From: Collinsella sp. 4_8_47FAA
GTDB taxonomy: Bacteria > Actinomycetota > Coriobacteriia > Coriobacteriales > Coriobacteriaceae
Reading direction: 5' to 3'
Length of the DNA: 64,000 bases
Assembly: GCF_000763055.1 (NCBI RefSeq)
Contig: NZ_KN214134.1
Coordinates: 1 to 64,000 of the forward strand
In this document: one piece after another, positions 44,626 through 54,900 of the stretch
Layout of the letters: every line of letters starts with the position of its first letter
Numbering within the stretch: the stretch's first letter is position 1
The notes under the pieces: generated by a model
What the model saw: only the letters and a program-made list of their open reading frames with translations
Told to the model about the DNA's origin: nothing
Database searches by the model: none
Position numbers and translations under genes: made by a program

Positions 44626-45771
44626 CTAAGCGGTGGGGAGTCCCGGCGTGTTAGTCGGCTGCTGCGGCTTGAGGCGGGCGTTGCGCCAGATGATCTGGAT
44701 GATGTAGCCGAGCATAAAGACAAAGGCCACACCGCTGATGAAGCCGCCTACGAGGGGAAGCCCTGTGAGGGCGCCTGCGGCGATGCCACCCACGGCTGCC
44801 ATGGCGTAGCGGTTTTGGCTGTGTCCGACCATGCGGGCGATCGCGCACCCCGCAAAGGCGTTCGACACCAATGCGATGCCGATAACGCCGCACATGAGGG
44901 CTCCGGCAAGCGATAGACCAGCGATGGAGATAATCAGCAGTAGGACGGCGGGGACGATAGCAATCGTGCCCAGAAGACCGCTCACCCACAGGGGCGTGGG
45001 GCGCTGGTGGAGCATGCTGGCGGCGCTGGCGGTCGCGCGCGGAAAGACGAGCTCGAGTAGCAGGGCGACAAAGCAGGTGGAAAGCGCCGCGGCGACGGTG
45101 CCGCCGATGACATCGTTAACGGTGGAAGTATCCTCGTTTTCGGTGCGGTCGATCTTGAGCGCGCCGACCTCGGCTCCCGCGGCGCGCTCGGGGTCCTCGG
45201 AGACGTGCGCGTTCACGGTGCCGGTGATGTGGGCGTTCTTGCCCAGGATGAGCTTGTCGGCCCAAACCTCGACATCGCCATCGACGGTGCCATCGATGGT
45301 TACCGTGTCGCCCGCAAGCGCTGCCGACCTGGCGGAGCCGCGCAGGGCAACCGTCTCGCCCATCGCATAGAAACAGTTGGCGGTGCTACCGGTGTTGAGC
45401 ACAACGTGCTGGCCGGCCACCGTGACGCTGCCATCAACCGTGGTCTTGGCGATGTCGATGGTGCGCGCCGCCAGGCGAATGGCGCCGCCTACGGTGCAGT
45501 CGCGAATCGATAGGCTCTCGCCCGCCGCGATAATATCGCGGCCGATGGAGGCATCGTCCAAGTTGAGGGCCTGGCCGGCCCAGTACAGGTCACCATCGAC
45601 GCCGGACGGATTGGCGTCATTGTCGGTCGCAAGTACATTGCCTGCGGTGTCCGTGCCGGCGAACGACGCCGTGGGAAGCACGGTGATCGCCAGCGCGATG
45701 AGCGCGAATAGGATGGTGATGCGGCCCCACGCTTTACGGCGCTGGCTCGACGGGAATTGATTGCAGGGCAT
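44626..45771 (-). CDS. secreted/membrane protein with bactofilin-like repeat region
   Basis: A 381-residue protein from ATG (MPCNQF) with AAGGA upstream. N-terminal signal or anchor helix (ITILFALIALAITVLPTASFA). Residues about 45-185 are repeats of short right-handed beta-helix type resembling polymer-forming cytoskeletal (bactofilin) proteins: DDASIGRDIIAAGESLSI, DCTVGGAIRLAARTIDI, TTVDGSVTVAGQHVVL, GTVDGDVEVWADKLILGKNAHITGTV. The second half holds four or five membrane helices (IGGTVAAALSTCFVALLLELVF onward). A fused extracytoplasmic beta-helix and membrane domain is seen in several Gram-positives; the function is not known. Transcribed alone. Confidence 0.75.
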   Translation of the reverse strand: MPCNQFPSSQRRKAWGRITILFALIALAITVLPTASFAGTDTAGNVLATDNDANPSGVDGDLYWAGQALNLDDASIGRDIIAAGESLSIRDCTVGGAIRLAARTIDIAKTTVDGSVTVAGQHVVLNTGSTANCFYAMGETVALRGSARSAALAGDTVTIDGTVDGDVEVWADKLILGKNAHITGTVNAHVSEDPERAAGAEVGALKIDRTENEDTSTVNDVIGGTVAAALSTCFVALLLELVFPRATASAASMLHQRPTPLWVSGLLGTIAIVPAVLLLIISIAGLSLAGALMCGVIGIALVSNAFAGCAIARMVGHSQNRYAMAAVGGIAAGALTGLPLVGGFISGVAFVFMLGYIIQIIWRNARLKPQQPTNTPGLPTA

Positions 45772-45877
45772 AGTGAATCCTTTGTTAGATACTCGGCATA
45801 TACCTAACAGGGTACCCAACGCGTGGGCGTTCTAAAAGAACCTCTCGGTTGCATTTCGAAGGGTCGTGCCGTGCTGT

Positions 45878-46567
45878 CTACTTTTTACGGTGCAAAAAGC
45901 GCGCGATATCTTCTTCGGTGGGGCTTTTGATGTCAAAGCGCAGCGAGAGCCAGCGCAGACCCATGGTCACGACAACGCATACGACCAGCGCGGCGACATT
46001 GCTCATGATGCCGCTCATAACGAGACACACATAGCTTGTCGATCCGGCGATGGCGGCGATGGCATAAAAGTTAGTACGTTGGAAAATGCCCGGAACCACG
46101 CCCATAAAGCCGTCGCGCAGCATGCCGCCGCCCACCGCGGTAAAAAAGCCCATCATGATGCACACCGCCGGCGCAAAGCCGTAGACCAGCGCCTTGTCTG
46201 CGCCGGTTGCCGCATAGATGCCGACCGAGATGATGTCGAGCAAGGGGATGAGTTTTTCGGGCTTGTCGACGATAGCCGGGAAGATATAGATGATGGCTGC
46301 CGTGGCAATGGAAAGCGGGAGCGCCATCGGCTGGTTGAGGATGTAGACGTTGCCTACCTGCAGCGTCATATCGCGTAAAAGACCGCCGCCCAGTCCGCAG
46401 ACCACGGCGAGCGCAACTGCACCCACCAGGTCGAGCTTATGCTCGCGCGCAACCAGCACGCCCGAGATCGATGCAGCGACAACAGCGAACATCTCGAGCC
46501 AAAACGGAATAGCGACCATGGCATCCGAGGCATGTGAGGTAATGGTTATGGCGGCGACGACGGGCAA
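45878..46567 (-). CDS. TRIC-family (UPF0126) cation channel protein
   Basis: Trimeric intracellular cation channel relative (YadS/YvgT type). Six to seven membrane helices in two homologous halves, with FWLEMFAVVAASISGVLVARE, CGLGGGLLRDMTLQVGNVYIL and the paired GFFTAVGGGMLRDGFMG motif, all diagnostic (Gly-Gly-Gly-x-x-Arg-Asp in each half). The start is uncertain: a TTG with AAAGGA seven bases upstream is used here; an ATG 16 codons later (MVAIPFW) is the alternative. The frame continues upstream through a palindromic repeat, but that part is not coding. Confidence 0.88.
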   Translation of the reverse strand: MPVVAAITITSHASDAMVAIPFWLEMFAVVAASISGVLVAREHKLDLVGAVALAVVCGLGGGLLRDMTLQVGNVYILNQPMALPLSIATAAIIYIFPAIVDKPEKLIPLLDIISVGIYAATGADKALVYGFAPAVCIMMGFFTAVGGGMLRDGFMGVVPGIFQRTNFYAIAAIAGSTSYVCLVMSGIMSNVAALVVCVVVTMGLRWLSLRFDIKSPTEEDIARFLHRKK

Positions 46568-46700
46568 GATGGGGTCCTTTGGGTTACGGATTTTGACAAT
46601 GCCCGTACATAGTACATGTTCGGCGCCGATTGCGACCCTATTGCTCGGCAAACGGTCGGGACTGGATGCGGGCGTGGCGTTGTTGGAATGCCGGGGGTCC

Positions 46701-46768
46701 AAAACGTGTACGTCAGCCTCCAAAAACGACATTTTTCGGCATCTTTGGAGGGTGACGTACGCGTTTGC
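46701..46768 (+). repeat. palindromic repeat, left copy
   Basis: An imperfect hairpin: AAACGTGTACGTCAG...CCTCCAAA pairs with TTTGGAGG...TGACGTACGCGTTT (about 21 of 23). The loop contains CGACATTTTTCGG. A second copy in inverted orientation lies at 47901-47969 beyond the nuclease-like gene. Confidence 0.8.
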
Positions 46769-46871
46769 ATATCATGCGCGGCATGCATGAGTCGATTTAC
46801 TCACATCCGGTATATTTCCCCACTTCAACGGACATAAGAGTTGGATACCGGCTCAGAGCGAGAGGCCCTCA

Positions 46872-47879
46872 ATGGATACCCCTGTTCTCATTTCGCATAA
46901 AACCGCATGGCTTGTCCATCATGCACCCCAGAATTTGGTTCAGTCTCTTGCGCGGCACGACTACCAGATAGGCGCACAAGGCATCTCCACCCAGCAACGT
47001 GTTGCGCGCATACGACAGGCTCTTACCGACTGCGGCATTCCGTCCGATATGCTTAAGACTATCGATATCGCGGTTGTATTCGAATTCGAGCGAATTCGTA
47101 CCAAAGGCGTCGTTTGTCACATTCTTGGACAAAATCTTCCCTACGAGCATATTAACGAGTTGACGCCCGGAATCTTCATCACCGACGAAGCCTTCACCTT
47201 TGTGCTCGCTGCCGAGTGGATGGATAGGATCGAATATCTCGAATATGGCTATGAAGTTTGCGGCGATTATCGCATGAGGCTCAATCCCGCCGACCCTTAT
47301 ACCGGGCAACCAGCCACTACCTCCAAGGATGAAATAACCAAATTGCTCGATCGGCACCCCGGCAAACCCGGTGCCACACGTGCACGGCTCGCGCTCAGGC
47401 ACATCTACGATCACTCGGCCTCGCCTATGGAGACCGCTTCGGCAATCGCCCTCTCGCTCCCAACAAGCGAAGGCGGCGTTGGTATCCGAGGTATCGAACT
47501 CAACAAACCGCTCGAGATCCCTCAACGTCTCTGGCATTGCACAAAAGCCCGAACACTCAAAATCGATGCCCTCATTACCTATAAGCGCAGGGAGCTCGGT
47601 ATCGAATATAAGGGCGGTTTTCACGATGAGCTCGAGCGCAAGGGAGCAGATGCGGAGCGAGAGGCCGTTCTCTCCCAAATGGGATATCGAATCGTTACGC
47701 TCACTTCGGCTCAGTTCGGCAGCCAGCTCGCCTTTCACCGCGCCATGAACAACATTCGCGAAGCACTCGGCATGCCTCGCTGTACCGACACCGGGTACCA
47801 GCGAGAGCAAAACGAACTACGCGAGGCGCTTATCCGCAACTGGAAGGGCATGCGAGACGAAGAGGCACCTTCCGAATAG
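46872..47879 (+). CDS. PD-(D/E)XK nuclease-like protein bracketed by palindromes
   Basis: A 335-residue protein. The N-terminal part (LISHKTAWLVHH...) resembles large coriobacterial families with AbiEi-like or regulator-type N-termini; this is a loose resemblance. The C-terminal part has a restriction-endonuclease-like core of the DUF559/Vsr type: LKIDALITY (Asp), LGIEYKGGFHD (Glu-x-Lys), then ERKGADAEREAVLSQMGYRIVTLTSAQF. These are the D...ExK arrangement and the downstream Arg/Asp-rich helix typical of such nucleases. Ribosome binding site GAGAGG precedes the ATG. The gene stands alone, on its own strand relative to neighbours, with inverted copies of a palindromic repeat about 100 and 20 bases from its ends. 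Target and function unknown. Confidence 0.75.
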   Translation: MDTPVLISHKTAWLVHHAPQNLVQSLARHDYQIGAQGISTQQRVARIRQALTDCGIPSDMLKTIDIAVVFEFERIRTKGVVCHILGQNLPYEHINELTPGIFITDEAFTFVLAAEWMDRIEYLEYGYEVCGDYRMRLNPADPYTGQPATTSKDEITKLLDRHPGKPGATRARLALRHIYDHSASPMETASAIALSLPTSEGGVGIRGIELNKPLEIPQRLWHCTKARTLKIDALITYKRRELGIEYKGGFHDELERKGADAEREAVLSQMGYRIVTLTSAQFGSQLAFHRAMNNIREALGMPRCTDTGYQREQNELREALIRNWKGMRDEEAPSE

Positions 47880-47900
47880 TGCCACTCCCGTGAACTCAAT

Positions 47901-47969
47901 CCAAACGTGTACGCCAGCCTTCAAAGATGTCGAAAAATGTCGGTTTTGGAGGGTGACGTACATGTTTGG
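47901..47969 (-). repeat. palindromic repeat, right copy (inverted)
   Basis: CCAAACGTGTACGCCAGCC...pairs with GGGTGACGTACATGTTTGG. The reverse complement loop CGACATTTTTCGACATC matches the left copy's CGACATTTTTCGGCATC at all but one position. Confidence 0.8.
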
Positions 47970-48001
47970 GGAAGCGTGGGATCGAGACGTATTTCGATAA
48001 C

Positions 48002-48024
48002 AAAAAAGCCCCATTGCTGGGGCT
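48002..48024 (-). terminator. intrinsic terminator of tRNA-Ser(CGA)
   Basis: Minus strand AGCCCC-AGCAAT-GGGGCT followed by TTTTT. Confidence 0.88.
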
Positions 48025-48036
48025 CATACCATCTAA

Positions 48037-48127
48037 TGGCGGAGGAGGAGGGATTCGAACCCTCGTGACCTTATACAGGCCAAACGGTTTTCGAGACCGC
48101 CGCATTCAACCACTCTGCCACCCCTCC
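48037..48127 (-). tRNA. tRNA-Ser (anticodon CGA)
   Basis: Type II tRNA with a long variable arm; acceptor GGAGGGG/CTCCTCC, anticodon loop with TCTCGAAAA, T-arm GAGGGTTCGAATCCCTC, discriminator G and encoded CCA. Reads TCG. Confidence 0.95.
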
Positions 48128-48136
48128 GCGTGGGGT

Positions 48137-48166
48137 AAAAACAAAGCAGGCTCGAAGGCCTGCTTT
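48137..48166 (-). terminator. terminator between the tRNA-Ser genes
   Basis: Minus strand stem AAAGCAGGC/GCCTGCTTT followed by GTTTTTA; ends the upstream tRNA-Ser(GGA) transcript. Confidence 0.82.
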
Positions 48167-48175
48167 GGAATTAAC

Positions 48176-48266
48176 TGGCGGAGAGTCAGGGATTTGAACC
48201 CTGGAGACGCTTTTGACGCCTACACGATTTCCAATCGTGCTCCTTCGGCCACTCGGACAACTCTCC
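48176..48266 (-). tRNA. tRNA-Ser (anticodon GGA)
   Basis: Type II tRNA; acceptor GGAGAGT/ACTCTCC, anticodon loop TTGGAAA, T-arm CAGGGTTCAAATCCCTG, discriminator G and encoded CCA. Reads TCC/TCT. Confidence 0.95.
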
Positions 48267-48282
48267 GTTAAATGCGAAAGTC

Positions 48283-48310
48283 AGTATACACGAGGAATCG
48301 CAAAGTGCAA
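48283..48310 (-). promoter_or_regulatory. promoter of tRNA-Ser(GGA)
   Basis: Minus strand TTGCAC, 16 bases, TATACT, about 17 bases before the tRNA. Confidence 0.6.
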
Positions 48311-48770
48311 ACAGAAAAGTTGGCATTTTTTAAAACGCTTGGCCGCGTTTGGCGTTGCAGTGGGGTTTGAGGTGCCAAAAAACGGCTTCCGACCAGTGTG
48401 GTTGATCAACTCAATTGTTCAAAAGGGGTATTCATAAGCGACTTGGCAATGAATATAAAAATCTTTGGGTGGTGCTGTGGGCCACTGGTATGCATTTTGC
48501 GACCACAGCCTTGTGCCCGTCGACCTGTGGCTTGGCTCAGCTTGTCTCCACGGCACCGTATCTTGTCCACAGATTCGTCAAGCTTTTGGTCAGCATTTGG
48601 TTGGAATGCGCATGAAACGTCGTGCGAGTATGGGTATATGTGGAGGTCATGAGGTTGTAGCTGCAAATTATTGCAGCCTAGGAGGTTGAAAGATATTATT
48701 ACCAAGTCTTTTCCTGCTTCAGGCGCACCTTCACGACCTGAAGCCACATTTGCCCAGAGGAGGTGACAAT
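48311..48770 (+). promoter_or_regulatory. long upstream region of rpsF with leader hairpins
   Basis: No gene recognised in about 460 bases. Just before rpsF there are two hairpins: CTGCAA-ATTA-TTGCAG (48661-48676) and CTTCAGG...CCTGAAG (48717-48743, 13-base loop), the latter ending 13 bases before the AGGAGGT ribosome binding site. Ribosomal proteins S6 and S18 autoregulate through a structured rpsF leader in many bacteria; these hairpins are placed for that role but I cannot match the known consensus. A short frame near 48615 (25 codons) has no evident support. Confidence 0.4.
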
Positions 48771-49064
48771 ATGAAGGCTTATGAACTGCTGTTCTTTGTT
48801 GACCCGTCGCTCGACCCCGAGACTCGTCTCGCTGTTATGAAGCGTATCGATACCACGATCGCTGAGGGCGCTGGCAAGGTCGACTCCGTTGACGAGTGGG
48901 GCAAGCGCAAGCTCGCCTACGAGATCAACGACCTCACCGATGGTGACTACACCCTCATCAACTTCCACGCAGATCCTACCCAGATCGCCGAGCTTGATCG
49001 CGTCCTGCGCATCACCGACGCTGTGGTCCGCCACATGATCGTCCGTCGCGACGACCAGGAGTAA
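48771..49064 (+). CDS. rpsF: 30S ribosomal protein S6
   Basis: A 97-residue protein with the S6 pattern MKAYELLFFVDPSLDPE, VDEWGKRKLAYEINDLTDGDYTLINFHADP and LRITDAVVRHMIVRRDD. ATG preceded by AGGAGGT. First gene of the rpsF-ssb-rpsR-rplI-dnaB cluster; in the ribosome it pairs with S18, encoded two genes later. Confidence 0.97.
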   Translation: MKAYELLFFVDPSLDPETRLAVMKRIDTTIAEGAGKVDSVDEWGKRKLAYEINDLTDGDYTLINFHADPTQIAELDRVLRITDAVVRHMIVRRDDQE

Positions 49065-49112
49065 GACTGTCGTTTTGGACTGGGCTTGTGCCCCAAGAGG
49101 AAGTAGTGAGTT

Positions 49113-49565
49113 ATGAGCATCAATCGAGTGAACATCACCGGTAACCTCACCCGCGATCCCGAGCTGCGCGCCACCGCCGGCGGAACCCAGGTTCTGTCCT
49201 TTGGCGTCGCCGTGAACGATCGTCGCCGCAACGCGCAGACTGGCGAGTGGGAGGACTATCCCAACTTTGTCGACTGCACCATGTTCGGCACCCGCGCCGA
49301 GGCCGTGAGCCGTTTCCTGGCAAAGGGAAACAAGGTCGCGATCGAGGGCAAGCTGCGCTACAGCTCTTGGGAGCGCGACGGCCAGCGCCGGAGCAAGCTT
49401 GAGGTCATCGTCGATGAGATCGAGTTTATGAGCTCCCGTGGTGGCCAGGGTGGCTACGATCAGGGCGGTTACGCCCCCGCAGCTCCCGCGCCCGCAGCAC
49501 GTCCTGCCGCACCGGTGGCTACGCCGCCCGCGGTCGACGTCTACGATGAGGACATCCCGTTCTAA
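49113..49565 (+). CDS. ssb: single-stranded DNA-binding protein
   Basis: A 150-residue SSB: OB-fold (1-105) with INRVNITGNLTRDPELR, DYPNFVDCTMFGTRAEAVSRFLAKGNKVAIEGKLRYSSWE, a Gly/Tyr/Pro/Ala-rich linker and the acidic tip DEDIPF that binds partner proteins. Placed between rpsF and rpsR as in most Gram-positives. Confidence 0.97.
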   Translation: MSINRVNITGNLTRDPELRATAGGTQVLSFGVAVNDRRRNAQTGEWEDYPNFVDCTMFGTRAEAVSRFLAKGNKVAIEGKLRYSSWERDGQRRSKLEVIVDEIEFMSSRGGQGGYDQGGYAPAAPAPAARPAAPVATPPAVDVYDEDIPF

Positions 49566-49637
49566 GGGTTGTTCACCTATTTTTGAGTGAGAGGCGGCTT
49601 CGGTTCGCCGAAGTTGCCAAACGAAAGGTATTTTGAC

Positions 49638-49904
49638 ATGGCTAATGATTTTTCTGCACGTCAGCCGCGTCGTAAGTACTGCCAGTTCTGCAAGGAGAAC
49701 ACTGAGTTCATCGACTATAAGGACACTCAGCTTCTCCGTAAGTACATGACCGACCGTGGCAAGATCAAGCCCCGTCGCGTCACTGGCGCTTGCACGCAGC
49801 ATCAGCATGACATCGCCAACGCCATCAAGCGCGCCCGCGAGATGGCTCTCCTGCCGTACACCGTCCCCGTGGTTTCCTCTCGTGGCAACCGCGACCGCGG
49901 CTAA
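49638..49904 (+). CDS. rpsR: 30S ribosomal protein S18
   Basis: An 88-residue basic protein with [40 protein letters not shown] and the typical [20 protein letters not shown]. CxxC (Cys-Gln-Phe-Cys) keeps the zinc-binding look of the C+ paralogue type. ATG (MANDFS) with GAAAGG upstream; an earlier in-frame ATG is unlikely. Confidence 0.96.
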   Translation: MANDFSARQPRRKYCQFCKENTEFIDYKDTQLLRKYMTDRGKIKPRRVTGACTQHQHDIANAIKRAREMALLPYTVPVVSSRGNRDRG

Positions 49905-49919
49905 GAAGGGAGACGCATC

Positions 49920-50459
49920 ATGAAGGTTATTCTTCTCGATGAGATCAAGGGCAAGGGCGGCGAGGGTGACGTCGTAGAGGTCGCTCAGGGTTACGCTGAG
50001 AACTTCCTGTTCCCCAAGAAGCTCGCTGTTGCCGCCACCAAGGGCAACCTCAAGCAGCTTGACGAGCGTCGCAACAACATCGCCAAGCGCGAGGCCGTCC
50101 GTCTGGCTACCGCCAACGAGACCAAGGCTGCCTTCGAGGGCAAGACGGTCACCGTTGACGTCAAGGTCGGCGACGAGGGCATCCTCTTTGGCTCCGTTAC
50201 CGCCGCTATGATCGCTGACGCCATCAAGGCTCAGCTCGGTATGGACATCGACCGCAAGCGCGTCGAGCTCGGTAAGCCCATCAAGGTTGCCGGCGCCCAC
50301 ACCGTTGCCATCTCGCTGTACCGCGAGATCAAGGCCGAGGTTGTCGTTCTCGTCGGCGTTACCGCCGAGGAGCTCGCTGCCGAGGCTGAGGTCGAGGAGG
50401 CCGCTGAGGTCGCCGAGGCCGAGACCGCCGAGGTCGAGACTGAGGCTGCTGCCGAGTAG
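49920..50459 (+). CDS. rplI: 50S ribosomal protein L9
   Basis: A 179-residue L9: N-terminal domain MKVILLDEIKGKGGEGDVVEVAQGYAENFLFPKKLA, a central helix and the C-terminal domain. About 30 residues of Ala/Glu repeats (EVEEAAEVAEAETAEVETEAAAE) are added at the end compared with the usual length near 150. Terminator follows. Confidence 0.96.
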   Translation: MKVILLDEIKGKGGEGDVVEVAQGYAENFLFPKKLAVAATKGNLKQLDERRNNIAKREAVRLATANETKAAFEGKTVTVDVKVGDEGILFGSVTAAMIADAIKAQLGMDIDRKRVELGKPIKVAGAHTVAISLYREIKAEVVVLVGVTAEELAAEAEVEEAAEVAEAETAEVETEAAAE

Positions 50460-50491
50460 CATTTGCTGCAACGCAACAATCTTGTTCTAAG

Positions 50492-50525
50492 AAGGGCGCT
50501 CTGGGAAACCAGGGCGCCCTTTTTG
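50492..50525 (+). terminator. intrinsic terminator after rplI
   Basis: AAGGGCGC...GCGCCCTT with inner TGG/CCA closing a GAAA loop, then TTTTT. Confidence 0.9.
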
Positions 50526-50684
50526 CTTTTTAGCGCGATGCGAGCGCCATAGAGGGCGTTGCGGTGAGGTCTATTCGTGGGACCGTTCATCCGTTTGGTT
50601 CGGTGATGATTGGTCGCGCGCGGCGCGTTTTGGGACCGTGGCTGATACTATGGATGCTCGCAAGCGATATGAATGAGGATGCTC

Positions 50685-52076
50685 ATGGCATATGACGATA
50701 GGGAGACCGGGCTGACGGTTGAGGACCGCGGCTCAAAGTTGGGTCTTCCCCAAAACCAAGATGCAGAGGCCAATGTACTGGCCGCTATGCTGCTATCGCC
50801 CGAGGTGGTCGAAGAGGCCCAGGTCGAGCTGCAGCCCGATGACTTCTACCGGCCCATTCATAAGACCATCTATACCGCGATGGTCGATATGTACAACAGC
50901 CGCATTCCCATCGACTCCATCTCGCTGATCGATTACCTGCGAAGCATCAATAAGCTCGATGCCGTGGGCGGCGAAGCGTACATTTTGGAGTTGATGGGTC
51001 AGACCCTGTCGCTCGTCAACTGGCAGCATCATGCCGCCATCGTTCGCCGCGATTCGATGCTGCGTGAGCTGATCGGCGCCACCAACGAGATCAACGCGCT
51101 GGCATATAACGCCCCCACCGACACCAAAGAGGTTGTCGAGCTGGCCGAGAGCAAGCTGCTCAAGGTTACGGCGCGCGAGGTCAAGTCGAGCTACAAGACG
51201 TTGACCGAGTTTATGGTCGAAGCCTATAACGAGGCCGAGGAAGTGTGCCAGGCCGGTGGTCAGGCGGCGGGCGTGCCCACGGGCTTTCCGTCACTCGACC
51301 GTATGCTCATGGGCTTCCGCGAGGGCCAGCTCATCATTATCGGCGCCCGCCCTGCTGTGGGTAAGACGTCGTTCGCCCTGAATCTGGCGCTCAACGCTGC
51401 CGCTGCCGGTTATACCGTCGGCTTCTTCTCGCTGGAGATGTCGGGCAAGGAAATTGCCCAGCGTCTGATTTGTGCCTACGCCATGATCTCGATCAGTGAC
51501 TTCCGCATGGGCCGCATTAGCCCCGAGCAGTGGGCCAATATCAACGAGGCCACGCAGACCTTGTCCAAGCTCGATATTCTGATTGACGATACGCCCGGCA
51601 CCACAGTGACCGAGATTCGCGCCAAGAGCCGCCGTATGCTCCATAACAAGGAGAAGGCAATCATCATCTTGGACTACCTGCAGCTGGTGAGTCCTCCGCC
51701 GGGACGCCGCTCCGAGAGCCGTACCGTCGAGGTCTCGGAGATGTCGCGTGGTTTGAAGATCATGGCCAAGGAGCTCAAGATCCCGCTCATCGCGCTGTCA
51801 CAGCTCTCACGTCAGGTCGAATCCCGTACCGGCAAGCGCCCACAGCTTTCCGACCTTCGTGAATCGGGCTCCATCGAACAGGACGCCGATATCGTTATGT
51901 TCTTGGACCGCTCCGCCGACGAGGCCGAAGCCTCGCGCGACGATCGACCCGACGAGGGCGTTACGCGTATCGTCGTGGCCAAGAACCGTTCGGGCCCGAT
52001 CGGCGACGTCGACCTGATGTTCCTGCCGGCATCCACCAAGTTCTATGAGCTTGATGGGGCACATGCCGAGGAGTAG
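50685..52076 (+). CDS. dnaB: replicative DNA helicase DnaB
   Basis: Hexameric helicase of the replication fork. 463 residues from ATG (MAYDDRE) with GAGGA upstream. N-terminal domain (LPQNQDAEANVLAAMLLSPE), linker, then RecA-like motor with Walker A GARPAVGKTS, Walker B IIILDYLQL, and the conserved SQLSRQVESR and KNRSGPIGD (arginine-finger region). No intein is present. Its putative loader, the DUF721 protein, is also in this window. Confidence 0.97.
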   Translation: MAYDDRETGLTVEDRGSKLGLPQNQDAEANVLAAMLLSPEVVEEAQVELQPDDFYRPIHKTIYTAMVDMYNSRIPIDSISLIDYLRSINKLDAVGGEAYILELMGQTLSLVNWQHHAAIVRRDSMLRELIGATNEINALAYNAPTDTKEVVELAESKLLKVTAREVKSSYKTLTEFMVEAYNEAEEVCQAGGQAAGVPTGFPSLDRMLMGFREGQLIIIGARPAVGKTSFALNLALNAAAAGYTVGFFSLEMSGKEIAQRLICAYAMISISDFRMGRISPEQWANINEATQTLSKLDILIDDTPGTTVTEIRAKSRRMLHNKEKAIIILDYLQLVSPPPGRRSESRTVEVSEMSRGLKIMAKELKIPLIALSQLSRQVESRTGKRPQLSDLRESGSIEQDADIVMFLDRSADEAEASRDDRPDEGVTRIVVAKNRSGPIGDVDLMFLPASTKFYELDGAHAEE

Positions 52077-52160
52077 GACAGGCGCCCGTTGCACGGGTAT
52101 ACTGGGAATGTTTTGTGCTTCTGCGTGCCGGCGTGGCGCGTAGACAGTCCATGAATGTAA

Positions 52161-53456
<1,296 letters not shown>

Positions 53457-53478
53457 TCGGGACTATTTGGTTATTGCG

Positions 53479-53520
53479 ATATACCCCTTTGCAGCCCGGA
53501 CGGGCGGCCGAGGGGTATAT
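53479..53520 (+). terminator. terminator or attenuator between purA and purD
   Basis: ATATACCCCT/AGGGGTATAT with an inner GCCCG/CGGGC stem; the 3' end reads TTTG only. Ends about 55 bases before purD, so it may reduce rather than stop read-through. Confidence 0.6.
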
Positions 53521-53574
53521 TTGCTTGCAAAGGGCTCGCGCGGAGCGGGCCGTTCATCCATAGAGGAGGCACCC

Positions 53575-54879
53575 TTGAAGGCGGACACTCAAACCATCGA
53601 CATCCTGTTGTTGGGCAGCGGCGGCCGTGAGCATGCTTTGGCAGCTAAGCTCGCAGCATCACCGCGCGCCGGCAAGCTCTACATCGCGCCGGGTAACGGC
53701 GGCACCGCGAGCTGCGGCGAGAACGTTGTTCTCGACGACTGCGATCCTGCGGCCGTGGCGGCGTTTGCGCAGAGCCACGGATGCGGACTCGTGGTGATTG
53801 GCCCCGAGGCTCCGCTCGTGGCGGGCGTGGCCGACGCCGTGCGCGCGGCGGGTATTCCCTGCTTTGGCCCGGGTGCCGAGGGTGCCCAGATGGAGGGCTC
53901 CAAGCTGTTCTCCAAGCAGCTCATGGAGCGTGCGGGCATTCCGACGGCAGCCTATGGTTCGTTTACCGACGAGGCTTCGGCTCTCGCCTACGTGCGTGAG
54001 CAGGGCGCCCCGCTGGTCGTGAAGGCCGACGGCCTTGCCGCCGGCAAGGGCGTTATCGTGGCGACCGAACTTGAGCAGGCCGAGGAGGCCGTGCGCGAGT
54101 GCTTTGGCGGCACCTTTGGCGATGCCGGCAACACCGTGGTCATCGAGGAGATGCTGACCGGCCCCGAGTGCTCGCTGCTGGCCTTTACCGACGGCAAGAC
54201 CGTGCGCCCCATGGCCACTTCGCAGGACCACAAGCGTGCGCTCGAGGGCGACAAGGGTCCCAACACCGGCGGCATGGGCGTCTACAGCCCGGTGCCCATC
54301 GTGACCGATGAGGAGCACGCCACCATGGTGAAGGTCATGGAGCAGACCGTGGCCGAGCTCGCTGCTGAGGGTATCGACTACCGCGGCTGCCTGTACGGCG
54401 GCTTTATGCTCACGCCTGCCGGCCCCAAGGTGCTGGAGTTCAATGCCCGCTTTGGCGACCCCGAGACGCAGGTCGTGCTGCCGCGCCTTAAGAACGACCT
54501 GGTCGAGGTCATGCTGGCTTGTGCCAACTGCGAGCTCGATCAGATTGAACTCGACTGGCGTGACGAGTGGGCCGTTGCCGTTGTCCTGACGAGTGCGGGC
54601 TACCCCGGCAGCTACGAGAAGGGCAAGGTCATCACCGGCATCGCCGACGCCGAGGCCATGGAGAACGTGACCGTGTACCATGCCGGCACCGCCGTGGTGG
54701 ACGGTCAGCTCGTGACCAACGGCGGCCGTGTGCTTGCCGTGACCGCTCTGGGTGACACGTTCGAGAACGCTCGCAACCTTGCCTACGAGGCCTGCGAGAA
54801 GATTGATTTTGAGGGCAAGACCCTGCGTCATGACATCGGCCTGCGCGCGCTGCGTGGCCGCGACGCCTGGGATGCCTAA
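53575..54879 (+). CDS. purD: phosphoribosylamine--glycine ligase
   Basis: GAR synthetase, ATP-grasp enzyme of purine synthesis. 434 residues from a TTG start that is preceded by GAGGAGG five bases upstream (first residues [21 protein letters not shown]). Contains [45 protein letters not shown] and [13 protein letters not shown], all expected. A longer frame reaching into purA is not supported. NUDIX gene follows after 21 bases, probably in the same transcript. Confidence 0.96.
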   Translation: MKADTQTIDILLLGSGGREHALAAKLAASPRAGKLYIAPGNGGTASCGENVVLDDCDPAAVAAFAQSHGCGLVVIGPEAPLVAGVADAVRAAGIPCFGPGAEGAQMEGSKLFSKQLMERAGIPTAAYGSFTDEASALAYVREQGAPLVVKADGLAAGKGVIVATELEQAEEAVRECFGGTFGDAGNTVVIEEMLTGPECSLLAFTDGKTVRPMATSQDHKRALEGDKGPNTGGMGVYSPVPIVTDEEHATMVKVMEQTVAELAAEGIDYRGCLYGGFMLTPAGPKVLEFNARFGDPETQVVLPRLKNDLVEVMLACANCELDQIELDWRDEWAVAVVLTSAGYPGSYEKGKVITGIADAEAMENVTVYHAGTAVVDGQLVTNGGRVLAVTALGDTFENARNLAYEACEKIDFEGKTLRHDIGLRALRGRDAWDA

Positions 54880-54900
54880 AGTCCGAGAGGGATGAGACGG

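Noticed and set aside
46568-46732. N-terminal extension of the TRIC gene
   Set aside because: It would translate through the palindromic repeat, and lacks a ribosome binding site; channel proteins start near IPFWLE.
48465-48689. Short frames in the rpsF upstream gap
   Set aside because: No ribosome binding site and no protein-like composition.
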